Shown here in pieces: positions 16,901 to 24,152 of a stretch of DNA of 30,773 bases. How positions within the stretch are numbered: position 1 is the first letter of the stretch; the number at the start of each line of letters is the position of its first letter. Source of the DNA: CAYVFC01 sp964450715 (GTDB lineage Bacteria; Myxococcota_A; Polyangia; Polyangiales; JAFGIB01); NCBI GenBank assembly GCA_964450715.1, contig CAYVFC010000099.1, forward strand, positions 1-30,773, read 5' to 3'. The position numbers and the translations under genes are program-made. Below the pieces are notes generated by a model that had not been told where the DNA came from, ran no database searches, and was given only the letters and a program-made list of their open reading frames with translations.

Positions 16901-18015
16901 AGAGGCTCCGCGAGCTGGTCGCGCTACACCCCGGTTATGCCGCCTATGCCCACTACGGCCCGGCGGTGATGGAGCAATTGCGCGGCAATCACCAGGTCGC
17001 GTTGGAGCACATCGATCGCGCGATCGAGCTGGCCCCGGCCGGACGCCACCCCACCTGGCCCTGGATGGTCGACTGCCGGCTGGAAATCCTCATCGCGCTG
17101 GGCCGCATTCAGCAGGCCCACGCCGACGCGATCGAATACTTGAAACAAAGTGAAACGGTAGGTCTGCAGCTGATGTCGCACCACGTCGCCCTGCCGCTGG
17201 CGCTGATCGAGGCCATGCTCGGCGACTTCGAAAGCGCCGTGGAGCGGGTAGAGCGCGGCATCGAATACCGCGAGCAGCTCGGCATCCAGGGGCTCAATCT
17301 GGGCTGGGCCTACGAGACGCGAGCACGGGTGGCCATCTACATGCGCGACCAGGAGGCCTTCGTCGAGTCGGCTGCTCGCTGCGCCCGCGAGTACGGCCGC
17401 GGCCGCGGCGGCTCCTCCCTGGCCTCGCGTTACGAGGCGCTGCGGGCCGAGGCGCGTCAGAGCGGTTTGCTGACCATATCCGATATCCCGCCCGCGCCCG
17501 TGGCCGTCACCACCGCCGTCAGCACCCTCTCCACCGTCTTGACCCAGCAAACCACGCTCGAGGAGCGCTACTCCACCGCGCTTCGCCTGCTGATCGACGC
17601 CAGCGGAGCCCGGGCGGGCGCCCTGTACCGCCTGAACGAGAACGCGCTGGAAAGCTACGCGGCCAACCCCGCCCTGTCGAGCCTCGGCCCGTCGAGCTCC
17701 GGGCTGGATAGCTCGCTGCCCGAGCCCTGCGTGACCAACCTGAAACAACTGCCGCCCAGGGATGCCATCGCTTCTCTGATCTCGGCCATCGAGCACGAGT
17801 ACGATCACGACGTCACGGCGTCCGAGCAGCTCCCGGCGGACGAGATGCCGACGATCATCGGAGAGGAGCGCTGGATCCCCTACGCCTTCGGCCGCATGGG
17901 TGACGAGGGCTTCGAGCTCACCGGCGCTGCCCTGCTCTGCTTCTCCCCCAGCGCCCAGCCGCGGCCGCTGTCCGCGGAGCTCAGGGAGGCCGTGGGCCGG
18001 TTGCTTCAGCGGTAG
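13957..18015 (+). CDS. Giant Ser/Thr kinase-ATPase-TPR-GAF-like protein, paralogue
   Basis: 1352 residues, with the same domain order as the minus-strand kinase. The Hanks kinase domain (about 15-275) has glycine loop GRGGVG (28-33) and Lys50, but the HRD motif is YRD (141-143) and DFG is at 160-162; the activation segment reads GVPPAIPPEGL. The ATPase has Walker A-like GEPGTGRSR (322-330), again Arg for Lys, and Walker B AIAVDD (421-426). TPR-like helices occupy about 640-1170 (ERVERGIEYREQLG, AIEYLKQSE). A GAF-like domain occupies about 1186-1352 (TTLEERYSTALRLLIDASGA). The N-terminal 15 residues correspond to those of the sister protein, which supports both starts. The His-to-Tyr change is tolerated in some active kinases, so activity is uncertain. 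It may be a sensory kinase or a scaffold. Confidence 0.9.
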   Translation: MSTERSKPPSEGMPELVAERYRVQELIGRGGVGEVYRVHDLRSGGSLALKCLIPEKVSHHSAQLMQEMLAREYRTLAELKHPSVVEVFEYGEFESRPFYTMELLQGQDLQELAPLPWQRACAYLRDIASCLALLHSRRLLYRDVSPRNVRCEQERAKLLDFGALTAMGPVDRIVGVPPAIPPEGLHGEILDGRYDLYALGAVLYWALTGRHAYPARTLRELPEVWLKRPAPPSYHAREVPEALDALILSLLSHEPQARPRNAAEVMEQLGRIAGLPDDESLHTRQAYVIVPTLHGRETEIARTYEALARVRGQRSRALWFEGEPGTGRSRLLAAILLEARLAGAATLRVSAADAPPADLALAGKLLRRAIDLLPHSTSSLESAKLLGKLDSTKELEQDARARLNEALRSVLRHACAEGPLAIAVDDADAVDRSSQAVLAGLTRGARRNLLLVFSSRTEPVLDGALGAVRADADPIILQPLSLAETEALLGSVFGEIPGLPEVTTRVYALSHGNPRATMELAEHLVATGKARYEQGSWVLPRELSQQDLPEAWTEALDRRFLSLPEDARELGELLAFSFEYDLSLEQIDGISSHRDPGRRGLALDRLLSEGLVRLDGEHARFVRGSDRERVCELADPQRAREIHQRLSEHLTEHGADPISVARCLLRAGAAGPAIVVLRVEIAKGTRCDTAPADYASILEEAIAAAPELGRPPADRFHLLRELGRVGDHLGVRGMPGHYAELFDRLKVDSGLTDYLALPDSLDPGERLNRALAAAQARYDALEPDQRVCTPIEGITTLALTARQAAAFGAISLDYDLLESIPDLHPFIPLSNALEYTVRHTIPASAHLTAARYEQARIDYGATRDRLMQPDRGGLDEEFWRWAMNALNFALGHINAGLCIVDAFEYAELLEADEAWKVGSWDIQRAYHLRQGNWREAEKCRDRIERLRLQSRRRPPMVDTSARLELDTSAHAGDLLGVRRATERLRELVALHPGYAAYAHYGPAVMEQLRGNHQVALEHIDRAIELAPAGRHPTWPWMVDCRLEILIALGRIQQAHADAIEYLKQSETVGLQLMSHHVALPLALIEAMLGDFESAVERVERGIEYREQLGIQGLNLGWAYETRARVAIYMRDQEAFVESAARCAREYGRGRGGSSLASRYEALRAEARQSGLLTISDIPPAPVAVTTAVSTLSTVLTQQTTLEERYSTALRLLIDASGARAGALYRLNENALESYAANPALSSLGPSSSGLDSSLPEPCVTNLKQLPPRDAIASLISAIEHEYDHDVTASEQLPADEMPTIIGEERWIPYAFGRMGDEGFELTGAALLCFSPSAQPRPLSAELREAVGRLLQR

Positions 18016-18065
18016 CGATTGCACAACATTGACCGAAGCGCCATCGATGAGAAGGAGGGTGCCGC

Positions 18066-19139
18066 ATGGCTACGCGGGTTCTATTGCTGGGAGCGGGTAC
18101 GGTCGGAATCGCCATCACCCATCTTCTGGCCAACGCCGGCGACTACGAGCTGGTGGTGGGCGACGACGATGACGGCCGGCTCGATCTAGTCGACCGGGAC
18201 GACGTGCGCAAACAGCGGATCGACGCCCGCGACCCGGCCGCGCTCGGCGCGGCGCTCCGCGGCATGGACGTGGTGATCAGCGCCTGCCCCTTCTTTCTCA
18301 GCGTGCCCATCGCCGAGGCGGCCCGGCAGGCGGGCGTGAACTACTTCGACATGACCGAGGACGTGGAGACCACCCGGCGCATCAAGCAGCTGGCGAACGG
18401 CGCGGGTACCGTGTTCATGCCCCAGTGCGGCCTGGCGCCGGGTTTCATCGCCATAGCGGCCTATGAGCTGTCGAAGAAGTTCGACACGTTGCGCAGGGTT
18501 CGCATGCGCGTGGGTGCGCTGCCCAAGTTCTCCTCCAATGCGCTCAAGTACAACCTGACCTGGAGCATCGACGGCCTCATCAACGAGTACCTAAATCCCT
18601 GCCAGGTCATCTACGACGGCGAGCCGAGGGAGGTGCTGCCGCTGGAGGGACACGAGCAGTTCACCATGGACGGCGTCAACTACGAGGCCTTCAACACCTC
18701 GGGCGGTCTGGGAACGCTCTGCGATACGCTCGCCGGTAAGGTGGACAATCTCGATTACAAGACCATCCGTTACCCGGGCCACTGCCAGCTGATCCGGTTT
18801 TTGGTCAACGATCTCAGGCTGGGCAAGCGCCGCGACGTGTTCAAGGACGTGCTCGAGCACGCGGTGCCCGCGACCACACAGGATGTCGTTTTGATCTTCG
18901 TATCTGCGAGCGGAATGCGCGACGGCCAGCTCATGCAGGAGACCTTCACCCGGAAAATCTACTATCAGACCGCAGAGGGTCTCGACCTGGCCGCCATACA
19001 GCTGACCACGGCCGCGAGTCTCTGCGCCATGGTGGACCTGCACCGGGAGGGGAAGCTGCCCGCGACCGGCTTTCTGCGCCAGGAAGACGTAGCGCTGGAC
19101 CTGTTTCTGGCCAACCGCTTCGGCCGGTATTACGGGTAA
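18066..19139 (+). CDS. Saccharopine dehydrogenase-family protein (lysine/saccharopine dehydrogenase)
   Basis: 357 residues. The N-terminal Rossmann fold has VLLLGAGTVG (5-14, GxGxxG), followed by a DxD-type acidic turn (GDDDDG). The saccharopine-dehydrogenase signature region follows (DVVISACPFFLSVPIAEAAR, NYFDMTED, PQCGLAPGFIAI). The length and fold suit bacterial L-lysine 6-dehydrogenase or glutamate-forming saccharopine dehydrogenase, either of which makes 2-aminoadipate 6-semialdehyde; sequence alone does not separate them. A strong aaggagg lies ahead of ATG 18066. The next gene, 31 bp downstream, is the aldehyde dehydrogenase that would use this product, giving a two-gene lysine-catabolic operon. 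It starts 50 bp after the kinase stop. Confidence 0.85.
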   Translation: MATRVLLLGAGTVGIAITHLLANAGDYELVVGDDDDGRLDLVDRDDVRKQRIDARDPAALGAALRGMDVVISACPFFLSVPIAEAARQAGVNYFDMTEDVETTRRIKQLANGAGTVFMPQCGLAPGFIAIAAYELSKKFDTLRRVRMRVGALPKFSSNALKYNLTWSIDGLINEYLNPCQVIYDGEPREVLPLEGHEQFTMDGVNYEAFNTSGGLGTLCDTLAGKVDNLDYKTIRYPGHCQLIRFLVNDLRLGKRRDVFKDVLEHAVPATTQDVVLIFVSASGMRDGQLMQETFTRKIYYQTAEGLDLAAIQLTTAASLCAMVDLHREGKLPATGFLRQEDVALDLFLANRFGRYYG

Positions 19140-19170
19140 CTCCGATAAATTCAACAGGAGGGGCTGAATA

Positions 19171-20670
19171 ATGCAACTAGATGAGCTCTACGCGTCGCTC
19201 GGCATCGATGACGATCGGGTAAGGAACGGGCAGCTTCACGTGCACACGCCCATCGACGGCTCGATTATCGGACAGGTGGCGCCAAGCTCGACCGCGGAGG
19301 TAGGGCCCGCGGTGGCCCGGGCCGAGGAGGCTTTCCGCCTCTGGCGTACCGTGCCCGCTCCCCGCCGGGGCGAGCTGGTAAGGCTGCTGGGCGTAGAGCT
19401 GCGGCGCATCAAGCAGCCGCTCGGGGAGCTGGTGGCGGTGGAGTCGGGGAAGATCCGCGCCGAGGGCGAGGGCGAGGTGCAGGAGATGATCGACATCTGC
19501 GACTTTGCCGTGGGGCTCTCGCGCCAGCTGTACGGGCTGACCATGGCTTCGGAGCGTCCGGGCCACAAAATGATGGAAACCTGGCACCCGCTGGGCCCGG
19601 TCGGGGTGATCACGGCTTTCAACTTTCCGGTCGCGGTCTGGGCCTGGAACGCCGCGCTGGCGTTGGTTTGCGGGGATCCGGTGGTGTGGAAGCCCTCGGA
19701 CAAGACGCCGCTCAGCGCCCTGGCCTGCCAGGCCGCGTTCGAGCGCGCATTTGAGGAGTACGGCGATGCGCCGGATGGGCTTTCCCAGATATTGATTGGA
19801 GGCGGCGATGTGGGCCAGGCCCTGGTGGACGACGCCAGGGTGCGTCTGCTAAGCGCCACCGGTTCCTGCGGCATGGGCCGGGCGGTCGCCCCGCGGGTGG
19901 CAGCGCGGCTGGGACGCTGCCTGCTCGAGCTGGGCGGCAACAACGCCATGATCGTGGCGCCCTCTGCCGACCTGGGTCTGGCCGTGCGCGCCATCGCCTT
20001 CAGCGCCATGGGAACGGCCGGGCAGCGCTGTACGACGCTCAGGCGCTTGATCGTGCACGAGCGGATTCACGACGAGCTCTTGAGCAAGCTCAAGACCGCC
20101 TACGGCTCGGCCGTGGTGGGCTCTCCGCTGGATCCGGATACACTGGTCGGACCGCTCATCGACCGCAGCGCCTTCGCTGCCATGCAGGACGCGCTCGGCA
20201 AGGCGCGGGCGCAGGGCGGAACGGTTTTTGGCGGCCAACGCGTGCTAGCCGATCTCTATCCGGAGGCTTACTACGTGCAACCAGCCATCGTCGAGATGCC
20301 CGATCAGACGCCGATCGTCAGGGAGGAGACCTTCGCGCCCATCGTCTACGCGATGAAGTACGATTCGCTGGACCGGGCCATCGAGATGCACAACGCGGTC
20401 AGCCAGGGGCTGTCGTCGTGCATTTTTACCAACGATATCCGCGAGTCCGAGCGCTTCCTGTCGGCGGAGGGAAGCGATTGCGGCATCGCCAACGTGAACA
20501 TCGGGCCCAGCGGCGCCGAGATCGGGGGCGCCTTTGGCGGAGAAAAGGCCACGGGCGGAGGGCGCGAGGCCGGTTCGGACGCGTGGAAGAGCTACATGAG
20601 ACGGGCGACCAACACCATCAACTACTCCCGCGAGCTTCCCCTGGCCCAGGGGATACGGTTCGAAGTCTGA
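19171..20670 (+). CDS. ALDH7-type aldehyde dehydrogenase (aminoadipate-semialdehyde dehydrogenase)
   Basis: 499 residues. An NAD-dependent aldehyde dehydrogenase with FNFPVAVWAWN (150-160), the substrate and cofactor loop VVWKPSDKTP, the catalytic-base segment ELGGNNAMIV (Glu253) and GTAGQRCTTLRRL with catalytic Cys287. ELGGNNA, GQRCTTLRR and the C-terminal GGGREAGSDAWK are characteristic of ALDH7 (antiquitin; bacterial piperidine-6-carboxylate dehydrogenase), which oxidises 2-aminoadipate 6-semialdehyde to 2-aminoadipate in lysine breakdown. It is preceded by aggagggg, 31 bp after the saccharopine/lysine dehydrogenase. The function is inferred from family motifs plus this pairing. The stop is followed by a hairpin repeat between convergent genes. 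Confidence 0.88.
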   Translation: MQLDELYASLGIDDDRVRNGQLHVHTPIDGSIIGQVAPSSTAEVGPAVARAEEAFRLWRTVPAPRRGELVRLLGVELRRIKQPLGELVAVESGKIRAEGEGEVQEMIDICDFAVGLSRQLYGLTMASERPGHKMMETWHPLGPVGVITAFNFPVAVWAWNAALALVCGDPVVWKPSDKTPLSALACQAAFERAFEEYGDAPDGLSQILIGGGDVGQALVDDARVRLLSATGSCGMGRAVAPRVAARLGRCLLELGGNNAMIVAPSADLGLAVRAIAFSAMGTAGQRCTTLRRLIVHERIHDELLSKLKTAYGSAVVGSPLDPDTLVGPLIDRSAFAAMQDALGKARAQGGTVFGGQRVLADLYPEAYYVQPAIVEMPDQTPIVREETFAPIVYAMKYDSLDRAIEMHNAVSQGLSSCIFTNDIRESERFLSAEGSDCGIANVNIGPSGAEIGGAFGGEKATGGGREAGSDAWKSYMRRATNTINYSRELPLAQGIRFEV

Positions 20671-20677
20671 GAGGGAA

Positions 20678-20757
20678 AGAGATCTCTCCCTTCGGTCGTG
20701 ATGACAACAGTGGAGCGAAGTACCACTGTTGTCATTTCGAGCATAGCGAGAAATCTC
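20678..20757. repeat. Long imperfect hairpin of the dispersed CTCG(C/G)TTCG repeat family
   Basis: The core is a perfect 13-bp stem (20701-20713 ATGACAACAGTGG; 20723-20735 CCACTGTTGTCAT) with a 9-base loop. The flanking arms AGATCTCTCCCTTCGGTCG and CGAGCATAGCGAGAAATCT are imperfect complements and belong to the same family as repeats at 8438, 23524 and 25599. It lies between the convergent ends of the aldehyde dehydrogenase and the oxidoreductase. It may act as a bidirectional terminator, but it lacks a T-tract. The rest of 20758-20841 has CCCGTCGGG and another GAGATGACAAGG copy. Confidence 0.75.
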
Positions 20758-20841
20758 CTCGCGGCCGAGCATGTCCCCGTGATCGCTCCCGTCGGGCGAT
20801 AGGACAACGGGCGGGCGAGATGACAAGGCAATCCGAACACA

Positions 20842-22203
20842 TCAAACCAGCGCCGCCCCGGCCCGCAACGCCTCGACGGTATCCCCGGCCAGCGCCGGAT
20901 CGGAGAACTTACGGATGGCGGTGATCACCGCCTGCAGCGGAAACCACTCCGTATCGGCCAGCACCGCGCCCAGCGCGGCCACGGCCGGCGACAGATCCGG
21001 CCCGCGCGCCTTTAGCCTCGCCAGCTCCAAGGGGCGCACCGCTGCCGCGGTGTCCGGAAGCGCGATGGCGGCGTCGGCATAGATGGTGCATCTCTCCGGG
21101 GCCGCCTGAAGCCGCGCGCGGATCCGTTTCAGCCCGTGCTCGGAGATCACGACTATGATATCCGGCTGGTCGATGCCGGTATAGGCGATCGGCTGCGGGC
21201 TCAAGACCAGCTCCGAGACCGAATGGCCGGTCTGCACGGTGATGGGGTAGTCGTCCTTCTGCGTAGCCTGCAGCCCCGCGTACATGGCCCCGCGCGCCAG
21301 GTGCGCGGCCGCGGAGCGCACCTTCTGCCCGGCGCCGCCCGCCAGTACCAGGGCGGTTTGCCGCCGGACGGTGTGGGCGAAACGGGCGTCGATCGACGGC
21401 CTGCGCCCGCGAGGGGATTTTCGCTCAACCATTCCAACCATTCTTTCTCGGCGGCGCGCGCTGTACTCGGGCCGCGGGTTGTCCGCGCAGATCCCGAGCT
21501 TGAAATGCAGTCGCTGCAGCAACGCTAAAAACTCCTTTTTTCGCATCTGGTTGCGCGGCGCGTAATAGGCGGTGCAGGGCTCGATGACCTCCAGCATGGA
21601 GAAGCCCGGTTGCTCTATGGCGGCCGCCACGTTTTCGGCCAAGTTCGGATCGAAGACCGTGGCCCGGCAGACCCAGGACCCCCCGCTGGCGGCCACGGTG
21701 GCGCACAGATCCATGGGCGCCTCGATGTTGCCGAGCGGGGTCGAGGAGGTGATTCCGCCCGTGGGCGTGGTCACCGAGTGCTGTCCGCCGGTCATGCCGT
21801 AGTTGAAGTTGTTGGCCACTAGCAGCGTGATGCCGATGTTTCGCCGCGCCGCGTTCAACAGGTGGGTGCCGCCGATGCCGCAGCCGCCGTCGCCCATCAA
21901 AACGATCACCTCCAGCTCGGGCCGGGCCAGCTTCATGCCGCTGGCATAGGTGATGGAACGTCCGTGAAGCCCGTGAAAGGCCCCCGTGTCAAAGTGACGG
22001 TCGGATAGCCCGATGCAGCCGATATCGGTGACGATCACTACCTTTTCGGGATCGGGACCCAACGCGACCAGCGCCCGGTCCAGCGCCCGCAGCAGCGGGC
22101 CGTGACCGCAGCCCGGGCAAAAGGGCAGCGGCCCGACGCGCTCGGTCATGTAGGTCGTCCTGCGGCCATTGCGGCTGATCTTGCGGCTGGATACGACCAT
22201 CAT
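20842..22203 (-). CDS. korB: 2-oxoacid:ferredoxin oxidoreductase, fused beta-gamma subunit
   Basis: 453 residues. The beta (TPP-binding) domain occupies about 20-265. It contains FCPGCGHG (Cys29, Cys32), Cys63 and Cys210, matching the four [4Fe-4S] ligands of single-cluster enzymes, and the TPP/Mg motif GDGG (104-107) followed by NN (131-132). From about residue 283 the sequence turns into a gamma domain (TALVLAGGAGQKVRSAAAHL), normally a separate subunit. These enzymes decarboxylate 2-oxoglutarate or branched 2-oxoacids to acyl-CoA, passing electrons to ferredoxin. The start overlaps the alpha gene stop by four bases (ATGA). No ferredoxin gene is present. The symbol is provisional: substrate class (Kor or Vor) is not fixed. 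Confidence 0.85.
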   Translation of the reverse strand: MMVVSSRKISRNGRRTTYMTERVGPLPFCPGCGHGPLLRALDRALVALGPDPEKVVIVTDIGCIGLSDRHFDTGAFHGLHGRSITYASGMKLARPELEVIVLMGDGGCGIGGTHLLNAARRNIGITLLVANNFNYGMTGGQHSVTTPTGGITSSTPLGNIEAPMDLCATVAASGGSWVCRATVFDPNLAENVAAAIEQPGFSMLEVIEPCTAYYAPRNQMRKKEFLALLQRLHFKLGICADNPRPEYSARRRERMVGMVERKSPRGRRPSIDARFAHTVRRQTALVLAGGAGQKVRSAAAHLARGAMYAGLQATQKDDYPITVQTGHSVSELVLSPQPIAYTGIDQPDIIVVISEHGLKRIRARLQAAPERCTIYADAAIALPDTAAAVRPLELARLKARGPDLSPAVAALGAVLADTEWFPLQAVITAIRKFSDPALAGDTVEALRAGAALV

Positions 22204-23327
22204 ATCCCTCCCCGCTCGGCGATCTCGCCCGGAGAGAGCAGCGTGGTGTTCATCTTGTTGACGCCCTTTACCCGCACGCCCGGCGGCGCCAGCCGCTCGA
22301 TCTCCAGCCGGTACTGCCCCAAATTCATCTCCGGCACCACCACCCGTTTCACGCCGGCCATGGCCTGGCGGATCGCCTTTTCGGGCACGGGCCAGAGCGT
22401 CCGCAGCACCAGCCAGGAGACCTTACGCCCGTGCGCGCGCGCCCGCTCGACCGCCAGGGCCGCGCTCCGCGACACCACCCCGTAGCTGATGACCAGCGTC
22501 CTGGCGCCCGGTTGCATGTTTGCCCCGTACAGCGCGATCTGGTCGGCCGCACTCTGTATCTTGGCCGCGTAGTGGTCGATCATCTCCTGGATCAGCTCCG
22601 GGTCGGTGGTGAGCAGCGCCTCGCGGTCGTGGGTGGAGGTGGTGAAGCGCGCCGCGTGCGGCCCCCCAAAAGGGGAAAACGCCGGCACCTGCTCGGGTCT
22701 TTTTCGGTCAAACCCGTGCGGGCGATACCGCCCTCGCCGCCCGGCCCGCCTGCGCTCCGCGCGCCGCGGCAGGCGTATGGTATCGAGGTGCACGCTCTGC
22801 CGCGTCATGCCGATTTCTTTGTTGCTCAACACCACCACCGGCGCGCGAAAGCGCTCGGCCAGGTTGAAGGCCCGGTAGGTCAGCTCGTACGCCTCGCCCG
22901 CGTCAGCCGGGCTGAGCGCGATCACCGGCAACCCTCCCGAGGTTCCCCAGCGGGCGAACTGGATATCCCCCTCGGCCCCCTTGGTCGCCGAGCCCGTGGC
23001 CGGACCCTGCCGCTGCACGTCCACGATCACCAGCGGGGTCTCCCCCATGATGGCCAGACCGATATTTTCGCTGAACAGGCTCATCCCCGGCCCGCTGGTA
23101 GCGGTCATGGCCTTGCGCCCGGCCATGGCCGCACCGATGCACATGCCGATCGACGCGATCTCGTCCTCGGCCTGTATCACCAGGTCGTTTTCCCCCACCG
23201 AGAGCTCGAGCATGTAGCTCAGAATCGTCGATGCCGGGGTGATGGGATAACCCGCAAAGAAATCACACCCCGCCCGCACCGCCCCGCGCGCGGTCGCCTC
23301 GTTGCCGTCGATGAACTCGCGTCCCAT
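22200..23327 (-). CDS. korA: 2-oxoacid:ferredoxin oxidoreductase, alpha subunit
   Basis: 375 residues. The pyrimidine-binding domain has GYPITPAST (26-34), the acidic QAEDEIASIG (52-61), the diphosphate-side ATSGPGMSLFSENIGLA, and ETPLVIVDVQRQGP. The second domain begins near residue 225 and carries the THDRE stretch. A basic linker (about 185-212) is somewhat Arg-rich but is followed by normal family sequence, so I see no frameshift. It pairs with the fused beta-gamma gene to form the heteromer. ATG 23327 has a weak ribosome site (gacgcggg). The upstream region holds an inverted-repeat element (23441-23639). Close neighbours are the lysine-catabolic genes, but the substrate is not determined. 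Confidence 0.85.
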   Translation of the reverse strand: MGREFIDGNEATARGAVRAGCDFFAGYPITPASTILSYMLELSVGENDLVIQAEDEIASIGMCIGAAMAGRKAMTATSGPGMSLFSENIGLAIMGETPLVIVDVQRQGPATGSATKGAEGDIQFARWGTSGGLPVIALSPADAGEAYELTYRAFNLAERFRAPVVVLSNKEIGMTRQSVHLDTIRLPRRAERRRAGRRGRYRPHGFDRKRPEQVPAFSPFGGPHAARFTTSTHDREALLTTDPELIQEMIDHYAAKIQSAADQIALYGANMQPGARTLVISYGVVSRSAALAVERARAHGRKVSWLVLRTLWPVPEKAIRQAMAGVKRVVVPEMNLGQYRLEIERLAPPGVRVKGVNKMNTTLLSPGEIAERGGI

Positions 23328-23440
23328 CCCGCGTCTCGTACGATTAGAAAGTCAGCGCCTTGCCACCCACCTGGTGAGCCGTCTGTCTTTTCTATCAGTA
23401 CACGGACGGTGACGCCACCCTACCTCGGCTTTTTAGGTTT

Positions 23441-23639
23441 TTAGGAGGCACCGCAAAATGAACGAGACTGAACCGGGCGCGTCGGCGGAGCGCAATCGCG
23501 AGCGCGACCGGAGGAAAAACCGCAGAGATCTCTCCCTGCGGTCGAGAGCGCTATTTCGAGGATTTTCCGAGGACGAAAGCCGAGAATGCGCCCGCCCACG
23601 CGGCCGCAAACCGATCGTTTATTTTACGGTGCCTCCTAA
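23441..23639. repeat. 199-bp inverted-repeat element, type C
   Basis: The terminal 25-bp arms (23441-23465, TTAGGAGGCACCG...; and 23615-23639 as its inverse) match at 23 of 25 positions. Inside is CCGCAGAGATCTCTCCCTGCGG (stem about 23519-23540), which contains one copy of the dispersed AGAGATCTCTCCCT repeat found at 20678. An Arg-rich 154-codon ORF (23458-23922) crosses the element into the next gene in another frame and is judged spurious. The element lies directly against the truncated Cys-rich gene at 23645. Confidence 0.85.
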
Positions 23640-23644
23640 GCGCA

Positions 23645-24010
23645 TTGGAGGAGAATGTGGTCACGGGAACGCTTACCGTGAAGTACACCGAGTTCTCTGG
23701 AAGCGAGTGCACCGCCGAGGAGCAGGCGGAGGCGGGCAAGGGTGCAACCTTCACCTACACCGTGACGCGACACGACGGTCCGATCCCCAGGTGGAGCGAG
23801 TGTATCCTGCCCCAGTCCACCGGCCAGGACGACACGTGCAACGACTACTGCGCGCGCCAAGGTGGCGCCTGCTCTTTGAGCTGCAGCGACTCCGGACCTT
23901 TGCGCACCGCCAGCGACTGTAACAGCAGCATCTGGGTCTATGGACCGCAGGATTGCAGCGCGGGTCTCTGGACAACGAGCGATCAGGCTGCCCGTTGCTG
24001 CTGTGAGTGA
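23645..24010 (+). pseudogene. Cys-rich secreted-type protein lacking its signal peptide
   Basis: 121 residues with about 14 cysteines (CTAEEQAEAGKG, CNDYCARQGGACSLSCSDSG, CSAGLWTTSDQAARCCCE), the usual composition of an exported disulfide-rich protein, yet without any N-terminal signal. The frame opens at a TTG (23645), with no upstream start before the stop at 23459-23461. It begins five bases after the right end of a 199-bp inverted-repeat element. The simplest reading is that the element replaced the original start and signal peptide, leaving a 5'-truncated gene. A minor alternative is translation from GTG 23657, preceded by ggaggag. No family recognised. Confidence 0.5.
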
Positions 24011-24152
24011 TGCAGCGGAAATTACTGTTAATGTTCTCGGGACATTCGTTGTCTCCTCGGAGCAGGAGCAGATCATGGAACGTGGACCGGTAAATTATAA
24101 CTTTTTTCTAGTGGCGTGGTGTTTCGTTCCTTGACGCACCTCAAGTTACCGA

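Noticed and set aside
23458..23922. 154-codon Arg-rich ORF across the type C element
   Set aside because: It starts within the inverted arm, reads through the repeat, and overlaps the better-supported Cys-rich frame out of phase.
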